Part shown: in pieces, positions 45,404 through 58,004 of the stretch
Position numbering within the stretch: position 1 is the first letter of the stretch
Layout of the letters: each line of letters starts with the position of its first letter
NCBI GenBank assembly: GCA_022592445.1
Contig: JABYQR010000079.1
Location: 80,248-144,247, forward strand
Source: Cytidiella melzeri
Lineage: Eukaryota > Basidiomycota > Agaricomycetes > Polyporales > Irpicaceae
Length of the DNA: 64,000 nt
Direction: 5' to 3'
The notes under the pieces: model-generated
The model's input: the letters and a program-made list of their open reading frames with translations, nothing else
Databases searched by the model: none
Told to the model about the DNA's origin: nothing
Made by a program: the position numbers and the translations under genes

Positions 45404-48400
45404 TTGCTATGCTGCTTGCGTGCGTTTAACACTTGTATTATTACCAGGCCACTTCGCGTAGCCTGCACTCGCTCCTTCAACACGTCCGCACAACAGATGA
45501 GCTGGTCCACCTCGGTTCTATCTAGCGTGTCCTCCGACACAGAGCCGACAGTCGTGATCTCTTTCGACTCTGGAAAATACGTCTTCAATGTCGGAGAAAA
45601 TACTGGGAGGGCATGGCTGTCTAGTAAAATGTACTGGAGGAAGACGAAGGGCGTGTTCTTGACTTCAGTGGGAACTCAGCGTGGAAGTGGGCTACCAGGT
45701 GTGTGTGTCCTCCGTCACAACATCAAGAGAAAGCTGCTGAAGAGTTCTCAGGGCTACTCATGTTTATTGCGGATGGTGGCATTTCAAACATTAATCTCGT
45801 CGGTCCTCGAGGTCTGACGCATTTCTTGGCCTCGATGCGCTCGTATCTTTTCCGGTGAGTGACTTGTACTGGCTGTATGCCGGCCCATTCATGACATTTG
45901 CAGTGACACTATGCTCGTAAAGGTTACTGAAGTGGACACCATGTCTGTCCCTGAACCGATCTTCCGTGACGAGAACCTGACAGTCTATGGCGTACCTCTG
46001 AGCGCGAACACATCTTGCTCTGCAGAGTTGGAAGGCCTTGGCAGCGGTGGCCTGGAAACTGGAAAGAGGAAGAGAGCGCTGTCGCCGGAGTCACCGTCTA
46101 AGCGGACCCATATCGAAGCAGACGATGCACACTCAGGGAACGACTTGTCTGTACGCGAGAGAGCTCTTCAGCCTGGTTTTTCCCCGACCTCACTGCACGG
46201 CGATGAAGCTCAGGAATGGAGGCGAATTGCGGTTGACTCTATGTTTCCCTACAGCTCGCGCTCGGTACAGGCCGTTGCGTCAACGCAATCCAAAAGGCAA
46301 ATCAAACAGGACAAGGACAAGAATGGAGCGTCCGAGAAACAGATGGTTGTTGCGCCTTTCGATGATGCTAGCATGTCAAACGACCAGCCTCAGACCACCT
46401 TTTCGTATACCCCCGGACTCTCTCACGGGTCTCAACACCTCCCGCGTTTTGAACGAGGGGAATTCGCAGAGACACTTTGCTATGTCTGTGTTGGGCCTCG
46501 CGTACGCGGTAAATTTGATGCTAGAAAGGCGCAAGCCTTGAAGATACCCAAGGGACCTCTTTTGGGGAAGCTTGCCAACGGAAACACGATTACGTTCATG
46601 GTTGATGACGGCAAAGGAGGACAGGAACAACGCACAGTACAGCCAGAGGAATGCGTGGCACCTTCGGAGCCACCGAAGGTATGTTACGAGTCGAATCATT
46701 GCATGTGTCTGACAAATTCTGACTCTCGTAGGTCGTCATAATTCTCGATGTGCCGTCTCAAGCTCATATCGCGTCACTCAGCTCGGCCTTTGACCTGTCA
46801 CCGTTGTACCGACAACTGCGATCGAAATCGAACGATGAATATGCTGTGTCCACAATTTACCACCTCTGCGGCGAAGGCGTGATAGAAGATGTTCGATATA
46901 AGACTTTCATGAATGGCTTTCCAGCCTCAGTGCACGTACGTTCACGTTTTTCCACGGCAACGGGACTTCGTGTGATGACAGTGGTTTACAGCATGTCGTT
47001 GCATCCCGCGAGCATTCAGCTGACCCCGTCACGTTCAAAACATCCTTGGTTAACCAACTCACGCTGCACCAATTGGACGAGGGTATGTTTCCCATTCCGC
47101 AGTTCCATCTGAAACCGCGGAAGACTCTCGCTGGTAAGGTTCACGGGGTATTATGTTCTCCATACTCATGTATCTCACGTCAGCCTCGCCTTATAGATGT
47201 TCCTGACTTATCGTCAAACACTATTGTCATGACCTCGAACCTTTACATTTCCGTCAGGCCACCTCAGCCTCCGGTCTCTGAGGAGGAATCCACCTACGGT
47301 CGCAACTTGTACAGCGCGTGTACGTCGTCTACTCCAATACCTCTCACACTAGCCACAGCGGACGCGTTCGAAACCGCAAAGGAGAAGTTACGAACATTGC
47401 AAAGCAGTGAACGTGTTTCCAGGCCAGGCGATGACGTTGTGGTCACACCCCTCGGTACTAGTAGCGCCGCACCTAGCAAAGCCCGCAACGGTACGTTTGC
47501 AAACTCTACACTGTCGACGGGCTATTGAGTTCATGCTATTTTAGTGTCGTCGACGTTGATACAGATACCGCGATGGGGCAATGTTCTTCTCGACTGCGGT
47601 GAGGGCACCTGGGGTCAATTGGTGCGATTGTTTGGTGACGATCCTCGTTGCTCAAACGGGGTTTGGCAAGCTCTGCGTGAACTCAAATGTGTGTACCTCA
47701 GTCACATACACGGAGACCACCATATCGGTCTTGCGAAGCTACTCGCTATGCGCCGTAAGGTAAGCCAGTCAACGTTATTCAACAACAATTCAAGCTTTTG
47801 AATCTCGTTCCTCTTCCTAATAGCTCAACCCTCCACCCACTGAGCCGCTTTATGTGGTCGGTGTCTATGCTATCCTTTTATATCTTCGAGAATTGGCCGA
47901 CGTTGAAGACCTGGATCTAGACAGAGAAGACGGACGAGGCATAGTCACTATCCTTTCGGACGCTCTCAATTGGAGGAACCCTCGCCCCTACGGTAGCGAT
48001 AAAATGAGCGAGCCTTGGATGGATTTCAAACTGTACGTCTCTCAACTTAAACTTGGTACTACTCTGTTCATGATCGTTCTAGTGCACAATCGGACGCTAC
48101 GAAGATGTGTCAGTCTCTCAACCTGAAGAATTTCATAACAGTAGATGTCAGGCATCGGACGAGGTGCTACGGTGTTGTGCTCAAACATCATGACGGCTGG
48201 AGTATCGTGTTCGTTACCACACCTCGCTATTCTCCGTCCTCGTCAGCTGATCTCTGCCTGTCAGGTACTCCGCCGACACAATGCCTTGCGACAACCTGGT
48301 CAAAGTTGGAATGAACGCGACGCTGTTGATCCACGAGGCGACCATGGCTGACGACCAAGCGGACCTTGCACGACAGAAGGCACACAGCACATGCGGTCAA

Positions 48401-48708
48401 GCTATCAAAATAGGGCACCGGTATGTGTCGTACTCTTGTCTCCTTGGAGTGATTATAACTCTCATTATGAACCCAGCATGAACGCAGAAAACATCATGCT
48501 CACGCACTTCTCCACGCGTTACCCCAAGCTGCCTCCTGTAGCTCTTTCCGATGCGTCCCCAGATACAGCCTCTACCCAGCCTAACCTGGTACTAGCATTC
48601 GATCACGCTCGGATACCGTTAGGCGAAATGTACAAGTTCAAAACGTACTTACCAGCCATTGAGCAGTGCTTTTCTGATATACCAGACGAGGACGACATAA
48701 TCCAGTAG
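45404..48708 (+). CDS. Long-form tRNase Z (tRNA 3'-processing endonuclease)
   Basis: Two in-frame starts exist. The ATG at 45404 adds MLCCLRAFNTCIITRPLRVACTRSFNTSAQQ, a basic, Ser-rich presequence like a mitochondrial targeting signal; the ATG at 45497 (MSWSTSVLSS) gives a form without it. The inactive N-terminal half includes IADGGISNINLVGPRGLTHF and VVIILDVPS. The active C-terminal metallo-beta-lactamase half has VTPLGTSSAAPSKARNV, LLDCGEGTWGQL, the zinc motif SHIHGDHHIG, an SADTMPCDNL segment (usually SGDT.PC), LLIHEATM and LTHFSTRYPK. The stop is at 48706-48708. About nine short introns occur. The enzyme removes the 3' trailer of tRNA precursors in nucleus and mitochondria. Confidence 0.92.
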
Positions 48709-48865
48709 ATAGATTGGGCTCATATGGTATGCGTCCCAAAAAGTACACCGGTTACAGTACTCGTACAGTCACGTAATACATTCACTACTCTGTCTACGTC
48801 TCAGCCTATCGACGCTTGCATTCTCGCCGAATATGGCACTGTGACTACAGGTTTTTCACGGCCCA

Positions 48866-51800
48866 CTAGGATGCTTGCACCTTGATGACACTGACACTGA
48901 AGCCGGGAGCGCTGTAATTGATAGTCTTGCCTGTAGCGATGGTGGACGTAACGGGCACGACGAGGTTCGGCTGCTCCGGAGTGTTGCTGGCGGTTTCTGC
49001 CCCTTGCAACAACTGCAGAGTACCAGTTGAAGCAACATTGCTGAATGGGAGCTGGAAGACAAGCGGGGCGGTAGTGCCGATAGTGTTCGAAATCTACTGA
49101 GAGGGTCAGAGACTCGAGCAGGTTGTGATTACAGGGAGGGACGAAATGACCTTGATGATAACGCTCTTGTCAGCTGTGGAACGCACGACACTCCAGAAGA
49201 CGGTGCCCGTTGGAGACGGAAGAGTACTGGGGAGGTACTCGTCGCCTTTGTTCAAGCTGAACAGCTGGAATAGTGGACGATAATCAGGGAACAACTCGAA
49301 AATCAACGCAGGGATAGCTACCTTCTGTGCGTAGAAGCTCGTCGACCTGATCACCTGTCCAGCACTAGAAGAATGTCAATAAGAGGAGGGAGAAACATAT
49401 AGGGTAGCTGAAAACTTACTCGAAGCTCACTAAGTCCGGGGTCTAAGGGAGGTTAGAGCTGATCCAAGACAAAATACAGCCGCACATACCCACTGTGTAC
49501 TGTTCACGTGCTGTGTCCCCATAATGAGAAACGTACATTCGCATTTGCACTTCTGGCAGGTACTCACCTGTAGCAACGGTGCGTACGCAGCCGCAAAGAC
49601 GATGTCACTGTTCCTCTCCAGGCCCGTCATGAAAGCAGCTTCTCCAGTCGTGCCTTGTTTGCGCCAACAGTCAGCTCGACGATCATGGGACTTGTAGCTG
49701 AGACGACTCACTTTGCATAGTTGGGAACAAGAGCCTTCCGTCAGAAGGGGTACCGAAGATGTCGTTCGCGTTGGTAGAAATGGCGGCGTACTCTCCCTAA
49801 GAAAAATGAGCTAAAGACAGCTAGCTCAGAGAAGAGGACATTACCTCAAAGTACTTGGTGCCATTACGCTATCAATGATTGGTTAAGCGATGCTGGATTG
49901 AATAGTAAGCACTAGCTGGCGGTACTTACCTCAAACGAGTCATAGTAGAACGAGTTTTGAGCGAACCAGCCTTAATTGACGATCAGAGGTATGCATGCCC
50001 GGTAAGTAATCTGCACTGACTAGGGGTCTGGTAGACATGCACATCATATGCTTCTGGGGTTGGTGTCAGCACTGGATCGCCAACGTCGCTTGTTGCAATG
50101 AAGGCTATAAATTTCTATAAGCTATTTCACGTTTCTGTTGGGACCGGGATAAAGAACATACTGATGTCTGGAAACGCGGCGCTCAAGTTTCCAAAGAAGT
50201 CGTGGAACCTATACGGATATCTATAGAAGAATTAAGTCTTCATAGATATTAGAGCAGTGGCCGTTGTTTCGTTGGCTTACGTCGTGGCGGCGAAAAAGTC
50301 CTGCATATCAATGTTAGGAAACAGCCATCAGACTTAATAACTACGCCAACTCACCTCGTTGCCAATCTCCACGTATTTCAGAGTAAATGGTTCCGGATGA
50401 CCAAGGGAGGCACGCAAAGCCGCTGTATCGGAGTCTTTAGTAAGAGATTGCACCTAGTCAATGATGGCTGAGACTCACCAGGAGCGCTCGTAGCGGGGTT
50501 ACCGATGACAAAGTTGATCTAACGAAAGGATTAGACTGAGGAGGGAGCAATAAACGCGCCAATTTGTGCTCACTTGGTCCTTAGCCTGCTGAATGTATGG
50601 CGCCAGATCGACCTCGGCAATTTGAGTACCCCCGAGTGCGTACCCTGCATAAGGTAAGCCTAAAGCATCGTTTTGCGCTGAGAGGACTGTGCCTACCAGA
50701 CCATACAGCCATGATCGGCTCCATACCAACATCCTCCAAAAACTCCAAATACTCAAGCAAACCGAGCCCGCTGCGTACGACATTAACATGGATAGGTTCA
50801 CTTGTGAGGGTTAAGCAGAACGCACTCAGTGTTTACGTATCCCCAATCGCCTACTCGACCAGGACGATCAAGCAACGAGCCAACCGTAGCGTTCCACTGC
50901 CACCTGGTCGCTACCGTTTGCCCCTACATATGGAGCATATGGCTGGATTAGATCACGGAACGACGACATAGAATAAATTTGCAGACCTCCTATATTGAAA
51001 TTATCAGAGTCGTTCGAAAAGAAGAAAGCGAAATAGTCACTAACGATATTATTTCCGCCAGGGAAACGGAAAAACGCTGGGCCCGTCTCTGCAAGAGCCT
51101 AATTTAGGTACGTAGGTCAATAAAATATCGTAGTGTGCGACTCTAGCGAGTTCTTGATGCGTACTTCTGCAATATCGACCCTCATCCCGTTTGGCCTGTT
51201 TTTGAAAGTCGGCGGGAACAGCGAGAGCATGGCAAAATCAATCGTCTGCCCAGACGCAGCTTTGCCGTCTAATGACACCGTGAACACGTTGTTGGTATTG
51301 GATGCAGTCTTGGTAGGCTTCAGGGTCAATTGAACTTGCTTCCACGTCGTTTGCGAGCCTCGAATAGCAGTCGTTCCTTGAGCCAGAGTCTGCCCGGTGG
51401 CAGTTTGCAATGCAATCGTCAGCGTGCCAGAGAATGACGACGCCACTGGGAACTTGAAATACAAGCTCGCTGTGTATGTCCAGGTTGAATCGACCTTGAT
51501 GCCTATTGCTCTGGTCAGATCTTTCCCAATATTGTCAAACATTCCAACTCACCCCAGAAGCCGGAATTACTGAAACCAACCGCTCCAGTCTTGCCTGTGG
51601 GGATTTTTACTTGAAGAGAATTAGGCAGTGCCGAAGAGACCGGCTTAGGGTCTGCAATGATGGTCAACTGTGCGCCGTTGACAGCGCTCCATGCGACAAG
51701 AGCATCCGTCGTGTCTGGGCGGTATATGAGTGGATAGTGTGGGAGGCAGAGACGGAGACACGTACTAGGCGTAACTTGCTGGAAAGCTCTGTTTTGTAAC

Positions 51801-52254
51801 ACTTGCAGGAAGTCAGCACAAAGAAGGGAGAACTACGAGTTAACACACTTTCTGCGTAGAGGCCTCCATCCCCGCTCTGAAAGAAACGTCAGACATGAAA
51901 CCCGATGCTTCCACATGCATTCGCAGTCTTACATGCTGTTTGAACATGTCAGCAGAGAACCAGGAGAAAGGCTGTCAAAACATACATTGATATCCTGCAC
52001 GTATCATGACTCAGGGTGAGTGATTATACTTATTACAGATGTGCATTGGAGCGCACCTCATACATCTGGCCAACTGTATCCACAACGGTGAGTGAACATA
52101 TTGCAGCATAGATGTTCGTTGCATACTCACATAGTGTAGTGGGCACGGGGTGGCTCGCTGTACTGCTGACGGTGATAGTAGTGGCAGCACATGCTTGCAA
52201 AGCATAAAAAGCTATGGCACCGAGCGTGCAGAGTAAAGGGCGTTTGAAGACCAT
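48866..52254 (-). CDS. GH51-type alpha-L-arabinofuranosidase, secreted
   Basis: The ATG at 52254 opens a signal peptide (MVFKRPLLCTLGAIAFYALQ, then ACA). Many exons, several under 60 nt, follow. Markers are DINHSGDGGLYAELLQNRAFQ-type sequence after the first exons, a carbohydrate-binding-like beta domain (STWTYTASLYFKFPV, GTLTIALQTATG), the barrel with FFRFPGGNNI, YVEIGNED holding the acid/base Glu, and YFEGEYAAIS with the probable nucleophile Glu. The C-terminal beta domain ends FSVSVIKVQAS with the stop at 48866-48868. GH51 enzymes release arabinose from hemicellulose side chains, which fits a plant-litter or wood-degrading fungus. The exact boundaries of the small exons are uncertain. Confidence 0.88.
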
Positions 52255-52664
52255 GATGAAGAATGAACTGACCTTTCAACAAGGACCAGTGACTCTTATA
52301 TCCTATACGCCCATGAACACTGGTGATGACAATGCGCATGTGATGGATGTTGTCTTCGAGAAGTGCTATGAAAGTGTAAAGAATGATGCGGACTTTCCCC
52401 TCTTTCATCCTTTACCTTTCAACAGCCGGCCCGCGAGGTTTCACCTTGACCCATGGCTAGGACGCATGTGCGCGAGCACTTCTCATATTCTATAAGGTAA
52501 AAGCTACACACGAATAGACGGACACAGACGCGTGGTGCAAAGATCAGCTGTTACTGTACCATGGAGTCTTTGTTAACGCACCAACATCATCGCTACTTGC
52601 TGAGAATTGTAATATATTCATACGTACGTGTATGTGGGAAAAGAATACAAAGACAGCGCTTGTG
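52255..52664. other. Intergenic region between arabinofuranosidase start and Wapl end
   Basis: About 410 bp, containing the arabinofuranosidase promoter to the right of its start and the Wapl 3' flank. No gene is supported. Confidence 0.5.
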
Positions 52665-55600
52665 CTATTTGTCAAGGCTTTGCGAAAGGTTCTCAAGGAA
52701 CGCCAAGACCTGCTTCACAACAGTTTCACCGTGGGAAACATGAGTCGCAGCGTCCACGTCTTCATCACGGCTTTCTGTGTCGTCGCCATCCTCCTCCACG
52801 TGATTGGCATTCGAGGCCTTCCTAACAAATTCCGCGTAGAGGAGCGTGAACTCGCGAGCATTCTCCATCACAGACTCCACCTTCTTCCTTCGTGACGGGC
52901 CGGGCAGTAGGCGGAGTAGGATCACCTGGTTACGTGGATGACCTTGCATCAACAATCCGAACAGAATTGCTATATGGCCCCGGACGACAGATCCAAAGTC
53001 ATTCTCCGCATTGCACTGCTGGTCGTAAATTTGTACGAGACATTGTAAGGCGTTCACAGCGTCAGGGCATCGACAAGCAACCGCACACGTGCGGTTACCT
53101 GGACACCGGGTGGCTATTCCTGAAAATGGATTATCTAAGTAAGACAATGGACAAAACGATATGGCACTCACTAAGGTCGTGAATACGCTCTTTGGCCTCC
53201 TCCGAGGTTTGTACGAGATTTGTGACAAGGCCTAGAATGAGGCAGAGCCTGTCAAGGTAGTGTACAGTGTCGTCGTCCTCATGATGTTCTGCAATAGAAG
53301 ACTGTGATCTCTGAGCATGGCATGTTGCAAGCAGGCGTAAGATGGATGGAAGCCCGTTCGAGCTTCCAATGCTCGCTTCGCACCAAGCCAAACTTCCGTG
53401 GGTAAGGTTAACCAGAACACGGAAGGCGGATTCCAAGCACTTGTGAGCTGAAACCAGACACATGAGGGACAACCAACATAGATCGAGAGACGTACGAACC
53501 GACAGGGGCGTAGTCAAGTGTATCCTTCGCGCGGGATATGATATCGACAGCGATACATAACTCTACCAGCGTCGATCCAAAGCCGTCATCTCTCGCAGAG
53601 TCAAGTAAAGCCTGGCCATCGACAGAGTCGTCTTCTTCCCAACGACCGAGAAGGTATGAGTCCAATAGACGAAGGCAATTGTCGATGTGAGACAGGGAAG
53701 GAAAATCAGCGCGGGATTCTGCAACCAAGGTCGGGAGTATAGGCAATCCAGTGGCATAAGCTGAAACTCGGGCCGACAGTGGTTCCAGTTCTGCTCTCAT
53801 CGAGCTCAACATCGTAGGTAGACATGTCGAAGTATGCAATGCTGCAGGGAGTGCGGCAAGGGCTTGTGAGGCTAACAGTCGATTTGATACCTGCTAAGAA
53901 TCAGACACGTTCGACGAAAAGGCTAAATGCGACCTACAATCTCAGAGTCCCGAAAGAGTCCAGACCTTGTGCGCACCAGCTTCTGGAGTCCTTCAAGCTG
54001 TCCCATACGTCTTCAATAATGACCTCTTGGACTTGACGTGTACACATACCATGGGTAAATCGCTTCGAGATATCCCTGCGGATCTCATATCTGGTGCTCG
54101 CAAGCCGCACGAGAGAAGCCACAATGGATCATTGTTGTGGGTTAGAAAAGACATCTTTGTGACCAATGTCGGAATGAAGTCTGTTCTTGTCGCCAAATCA
54201 GTTGCGTCCACGGGATCTCGGGATACGAGAGCGGCGAACAAGACAAGGGTAGTATCCAAGATCTGGCACACTGGAATCAGACGCATTCGAATGGAAGCAC
54301 ATATCGACTGACCTTATCCCCGTCACCAGCTCCTGCAGCGCGAAGTCCTTCCCAGGCACGACTGAGGAAGTCGGCCGCTTTGGCCCTTCTGGCAAAGTCA
54401 GGATCACATAATTTAGTGACAATCTCTAATGCACTGTGTAAACCCATTAGTTCCGTGGTTTCACGATTAACAATGACTTTACCTTCCTCTCCTTACTCCC
54501 AATGCGCCGGCTGGTGCAAGACCTTCAAAAAGATAACCCACTTCATCCAAGAATCGCCTGCTCTCTCCTTTGCTCCGTAGCTCGCTGATGCTTTTCAAGT
54601 CGTTCATCATGCCAGGGGGTAGGCGGGCAAGCGGAAGCTGACCGAGCTGTTGCTTCCCCTTCCCTTTATTCCTATTCGATGGCGACTGAGAATCCACAAG
54701 AAGAGGATATGGATCATCCTCAGAATTATCCACGCCCCATCGAGCACGAAGGTCTGCATAGGATTCTCGAGTCTCAAAGTCATCCTCGGCGGTTGGATCG
54801 TCGATATCAGTGAGCTGTGAGAGAGGATCCTGTAAGGCATGCGAAGACGGCAGCGCCATGAGGAATGAGCGGGATTTCCCAGCGTAGGTACGAACGTTCG
54901 AGTTGGCAAGGGAAGGACGTGAGGATGCCTTGTCAGGAGAGAGGGCGTCTTCTAGAGATCGAGATTTACTCGGTGTATATGAACGACTACTTGTGGACCC
55001 AGGGGAGCCAGTAAGGTCAATGATTGACTCCGTCTTGGTTGCTGCGAGCTTTTTCGGTGTGCGTTGGAGAGCTCTGGACGAAGGTCCTGCGGGTTCTAGC
55101 GACTTCTTTGCGCTGCTCGAATCCACAGAAGAATCGGTGTGTGTGCGACGTAACATACGTTTTGCAATACCACCAGCCTTTGGGGCAGGGACAGCAGGTT
55201 TGGAAGCTGGGTCGTAATCCATCGCGATAACACTGGTGCTTGCTTTTTCCGGAGTTGACTGAGTATGACGAATGTTAGATAGCGGAGGAGGTGTGCTAGA
55301 TAATTGCGACTTGAACTGCTTGATGGAGGCCGACGCATGTGCGGAGATGCCGGTTGAGCGACGCAAAGACATTGCGTGATCTGTTGTAGAGGGCTTGGTC
55401 GAGCTAGAGGGACTGGGGCCTGTAGACGTTATGTAGTCTTCCAACCTGTAAGCTAGAATTCTTCAGGACTGTCATAAAATGTTTGCGCTAGGATGTGCAG
55501 CAGTGGCTGCCCAGAATATAACCCGACAGACCACAATGCTGGCTCCGTCAAAAGCCAGAAGTACGTAGTACTTACCTCGCAACCCGGAGCTGCCGTCCTC

Positions 55601-55804
55601 ACGTTCCTCTCCAGACCTACGGCCATGTCTTCCACCGAGCTCATCTTCGTCACTAGAGCCACTGCCACCCTCAATTAGTTCTACTTGAATCTTCTGCCTC
55701 TTCCGCGCCGTCGTGTCGCGCTCTGGAGACGTGTCAACTGAAGTGGACGCGTCCTTGGCAACGCGTTTGCCCGTCCGACTGTATGTTCTGATTAGTTGCG
55801 ACAT
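52665..55804 (-). CDS. Wapl-like cohesin release factor
   Basis: The ATG at 55804 gives MSQLIRTYSRTGKRV. The YSR close to the N-terminus matches the known Pds5-binding motif of animal Wapl. A long Ser/Lys-rich disordered region follows, then the WAPL domain from about TDIDDPTAEDDFETRESYADLRARWGVD through ISELRSKGESRRFLDEVGYLFEGL. Helical repeats continue in several exons (LVAESRADFPSLSHIDNCLRLLD, CLESAFRVLVNLTHG, HYLDRLCLILGLVTNLVQTSEEAKERIHDL). The last exon ends VKQVLAFLENLSQSLDK at 52665. Wapl opens the cohesin ring during interphase and mitosis. About ten introns are present, and some small exon borders are uncertain. Confidence 0.85.
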
Positions 55805-56115
55805 AGTGCTGGGGTGGAAGAGATGAGTAGCCAGATCAAACAGCACAGCAGGTCTCAGACACCGCGTTTCCGCAGGAGTGCCACAGGTGGTAGACAGAAT
55901 TAAAGAGAATAAGAGACTGGCCGGCTACTAGCGCGATCATGATGTTTCGGCGCTACGCTCCAGATCTCACGCGCCACAACGACGACGCTTTCTCGTTTGG
56001 GACAATAGTTCTAACTCATCAACGTCGTCTCATAACTTCAAAAAGCCTAATATCATTGTGAAGCAAGGATATTTTATTGAGATATTTGTGTTGAGTTTTT
56101 CACGACATCAGTCGT
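55805..56115. other. Intergenic region between Wapl and kinase C
   Basis: About 310 bp with the Wapl promoter and kinase C 3' end. No gene or repeat noticed. Confidence 0.5.
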
Positions 56116-57439
56116 CTATCGATGACGAGCAGATAGTATGGAGGGATCCGCATGTTTTGATACCTTCGCATCAACCAGTCCGCTATGCCCACGCTCAGAA
56201 CCGCCTTTTTTGGGTGAAATATCGTCTTCGCTTCCGCAGAGGGTCCTTGCAGACGAGAATGCAGTAGAAGGTAACGGTTTCGACGATGAACCGGTGTTAT
56301 AGGCTTTTGGATGCAGTACAAATGAGCAACCGTCATCCAGTTTGGTGATAGCCTCCCAGGCATCTTCAGCAAGACGCGAACAAAAATGCTTGGATTCGGG
56401 TTGAGCACTGTTAGCCCATATTTGCTGCGTATCAACGACGTTCTTATCGCGCGCAGCGCTGTCCGCCTCGCTCAACGAGGGGAAGAAGGTGTCGATCGCA
56501 AGGATGGCTTCCCGGAGTTCTGCGAGCGAGATACGCTGAACAGGATCGAAGGTGAAAATCCGCTTGAATATCTCGCCAGCAGATGCTGACATTTTGAGTA
56601 GATCGCGTATGAAGCCGTCTGGATCTTGGATATAATGACTGAAATGTGCGTCCCTAGTAGTGGCACGAGTCCAAGGGTTGCGGCCGGTTACCATGTTGGT
56701 AAAGATGATACCGAGCGCCCATATATCGCTGATCTCGTTCATGAACGGGGCAAAGACATGGTCTTCACCGAGACACTCTGTGGAGTTGTTGTGTCAGGAT
56801 GGATATGCGAGGAGCCTGAAAATGAACAGATGACTGACCAGGACTCATGTAGTACGAGCTACCACATCTGTGGTTGGTGCTCATGTTCTGGTCTGTAGAC
56901 AGCCCAAAGTCACCCAGGTATGCCTTCGAATCATCCGCGCTGACAAAGACGTTGTCAGGCTTCAAGTCTCGATGGTATATGCCCTTGTTGTGGCAAGACT
57001 GTAGAGCGTCCAGAATTTGCACGAAGACACTCTTGAGGAGAGCGTCATTCTCGTGGAAGGCTTGACGCGTCACAATCATGCCGTACAGATCGCCACCAGG
57101 GCAATAGTCCAGCACGAAGAAGATGAACCGGTCATCTTCAATGACGTCGTGGAGGGTGAGGACACCGGGATGGTCACACACAATCTTGTGTGCGACGATC
57201 TCGCGACTCTGGCACTGCCCGACCGGAGATAAACTGTCAACCTTGGGGAGGACCTTGACAGCGTACTCCTTTGGGATAGTGCCCACCGAGGAACTTGCGG
57301 AAATTTCTTGCTGCTCAATAGCAAGGTAAACAACTCCATAAGCCCCTTCTCCGAGTACTCTGACCAGCTGGAGACGACCAGCGTCGATAGTCTGACCTTC
57401 AAGGCCAGACGCAGAAGGAGTAGAAGACTGAAGAGCCAT
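56116..57439 (-). CDS. Ran1-like serine/threonine protein kinase C
   Basis: Exons 57439-56839 and 56777-56116 give 420 residues. N-terminal MALQSSTPSASGLEGQTIDAG leads to Gly loop GEGAYG, lysine in YAVKVLPK, HPGVLTLHDVIED, LDYCPGGDLYGMI, HRDLKPDN, LGDFGLST and SSYYMSPE, with the family intron in the Glu codon. After it come CLGEDHVF, SDIWALGIIFTNMVTGRNPW and QRISLAELREAILAI. The tail has about 100 polar residues with a basic C-terminus. All catalytic residues are intact. I use the ATG at 57439 because the open frame further upstream has only a TTG. It is transcribed in the same direction as kinase D, which ends 566 bp upstream. Confidence 0.92.
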
Positions 57440-57679
57440 AGCTTCCAAATGCTGAGGTCAGAGGTGTGTGGGGTAGAAGGCGATATAAACACAAGAAAGA
57501 CGAGAAAAGGCCTGGCAGATTCTTGGACGATGTTATACAATTTGTGGCTTTGCGTTTGTTTACTGGTAGAATCTTCATCGTAGAAAGCGGCACCACTGGG
57601 ATCGCCCGCGCTCAGCGGATATGCATCCGCTATCCGTAACCGATCCATGAAATGTATTCCCGTGCCCGTGCGACGTCTA

Positions 57680-57730
57680 GATCGAAAGGTGGGCGCAAGA
57701 ATCGTACAACCATGCGCCCACCTCTCGATC
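57680..57730. promoter_or_regulatory. 18-bp inverted repeat upstream of kinase C
   Basis: Arms 57680-57697 (GATCGAAAGGTGGGCGCA) and 57713-57730 (TGCGCCCACCTCTCGATC) pair at 17 of 18 positions around a 15-nt loop. It lies about 240-290 bp upstream of the kinase C start. The left arm plus loop resembles 61023-61047 upstream of kinase E (GATCGA, GGGC-rich core, CAAG, ATCGT). Confidence 0.65.
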
Positions 57731-57884
57731 CTAATTATCATCGGGGACGGGTGTGACCGTCAGGTTCAGGTGCAAGTGATCTGAAGCCTGTGGGCGCCTG
57801 TAGGAGGCGGTTCAAGCCGATTGCGGACATCCCTAATCAAGACTACCGCCGACCATAATGATGTCGCCGGCGGGCGAGCAACAA

Positions 57885-57898
57885 CCACTCATGAGTGG
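57885..57898. promoter_or_regulatory. 14-bp perfect palindrome between kinases D and C
   Basis: CCACTCATGAGTGG is its own reverse complement. It lies about 450 bp upstream of kinase C and about 110 bp past the kinase D stop. A dimeric factor site is possible, but a perfect palindrome of this size can also arise by chance. Confidence 0.35.
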
Positions 57899-58004
57899 GC
57901 ACGGCGGTGAATTTATAAGAAATCGCAACTATGAGTGCTTATATTACCGATAAAATATGTAAGGTACTTTTATGCACAATTATGTTATAGAGGTTTGCAC
58001 GGGG

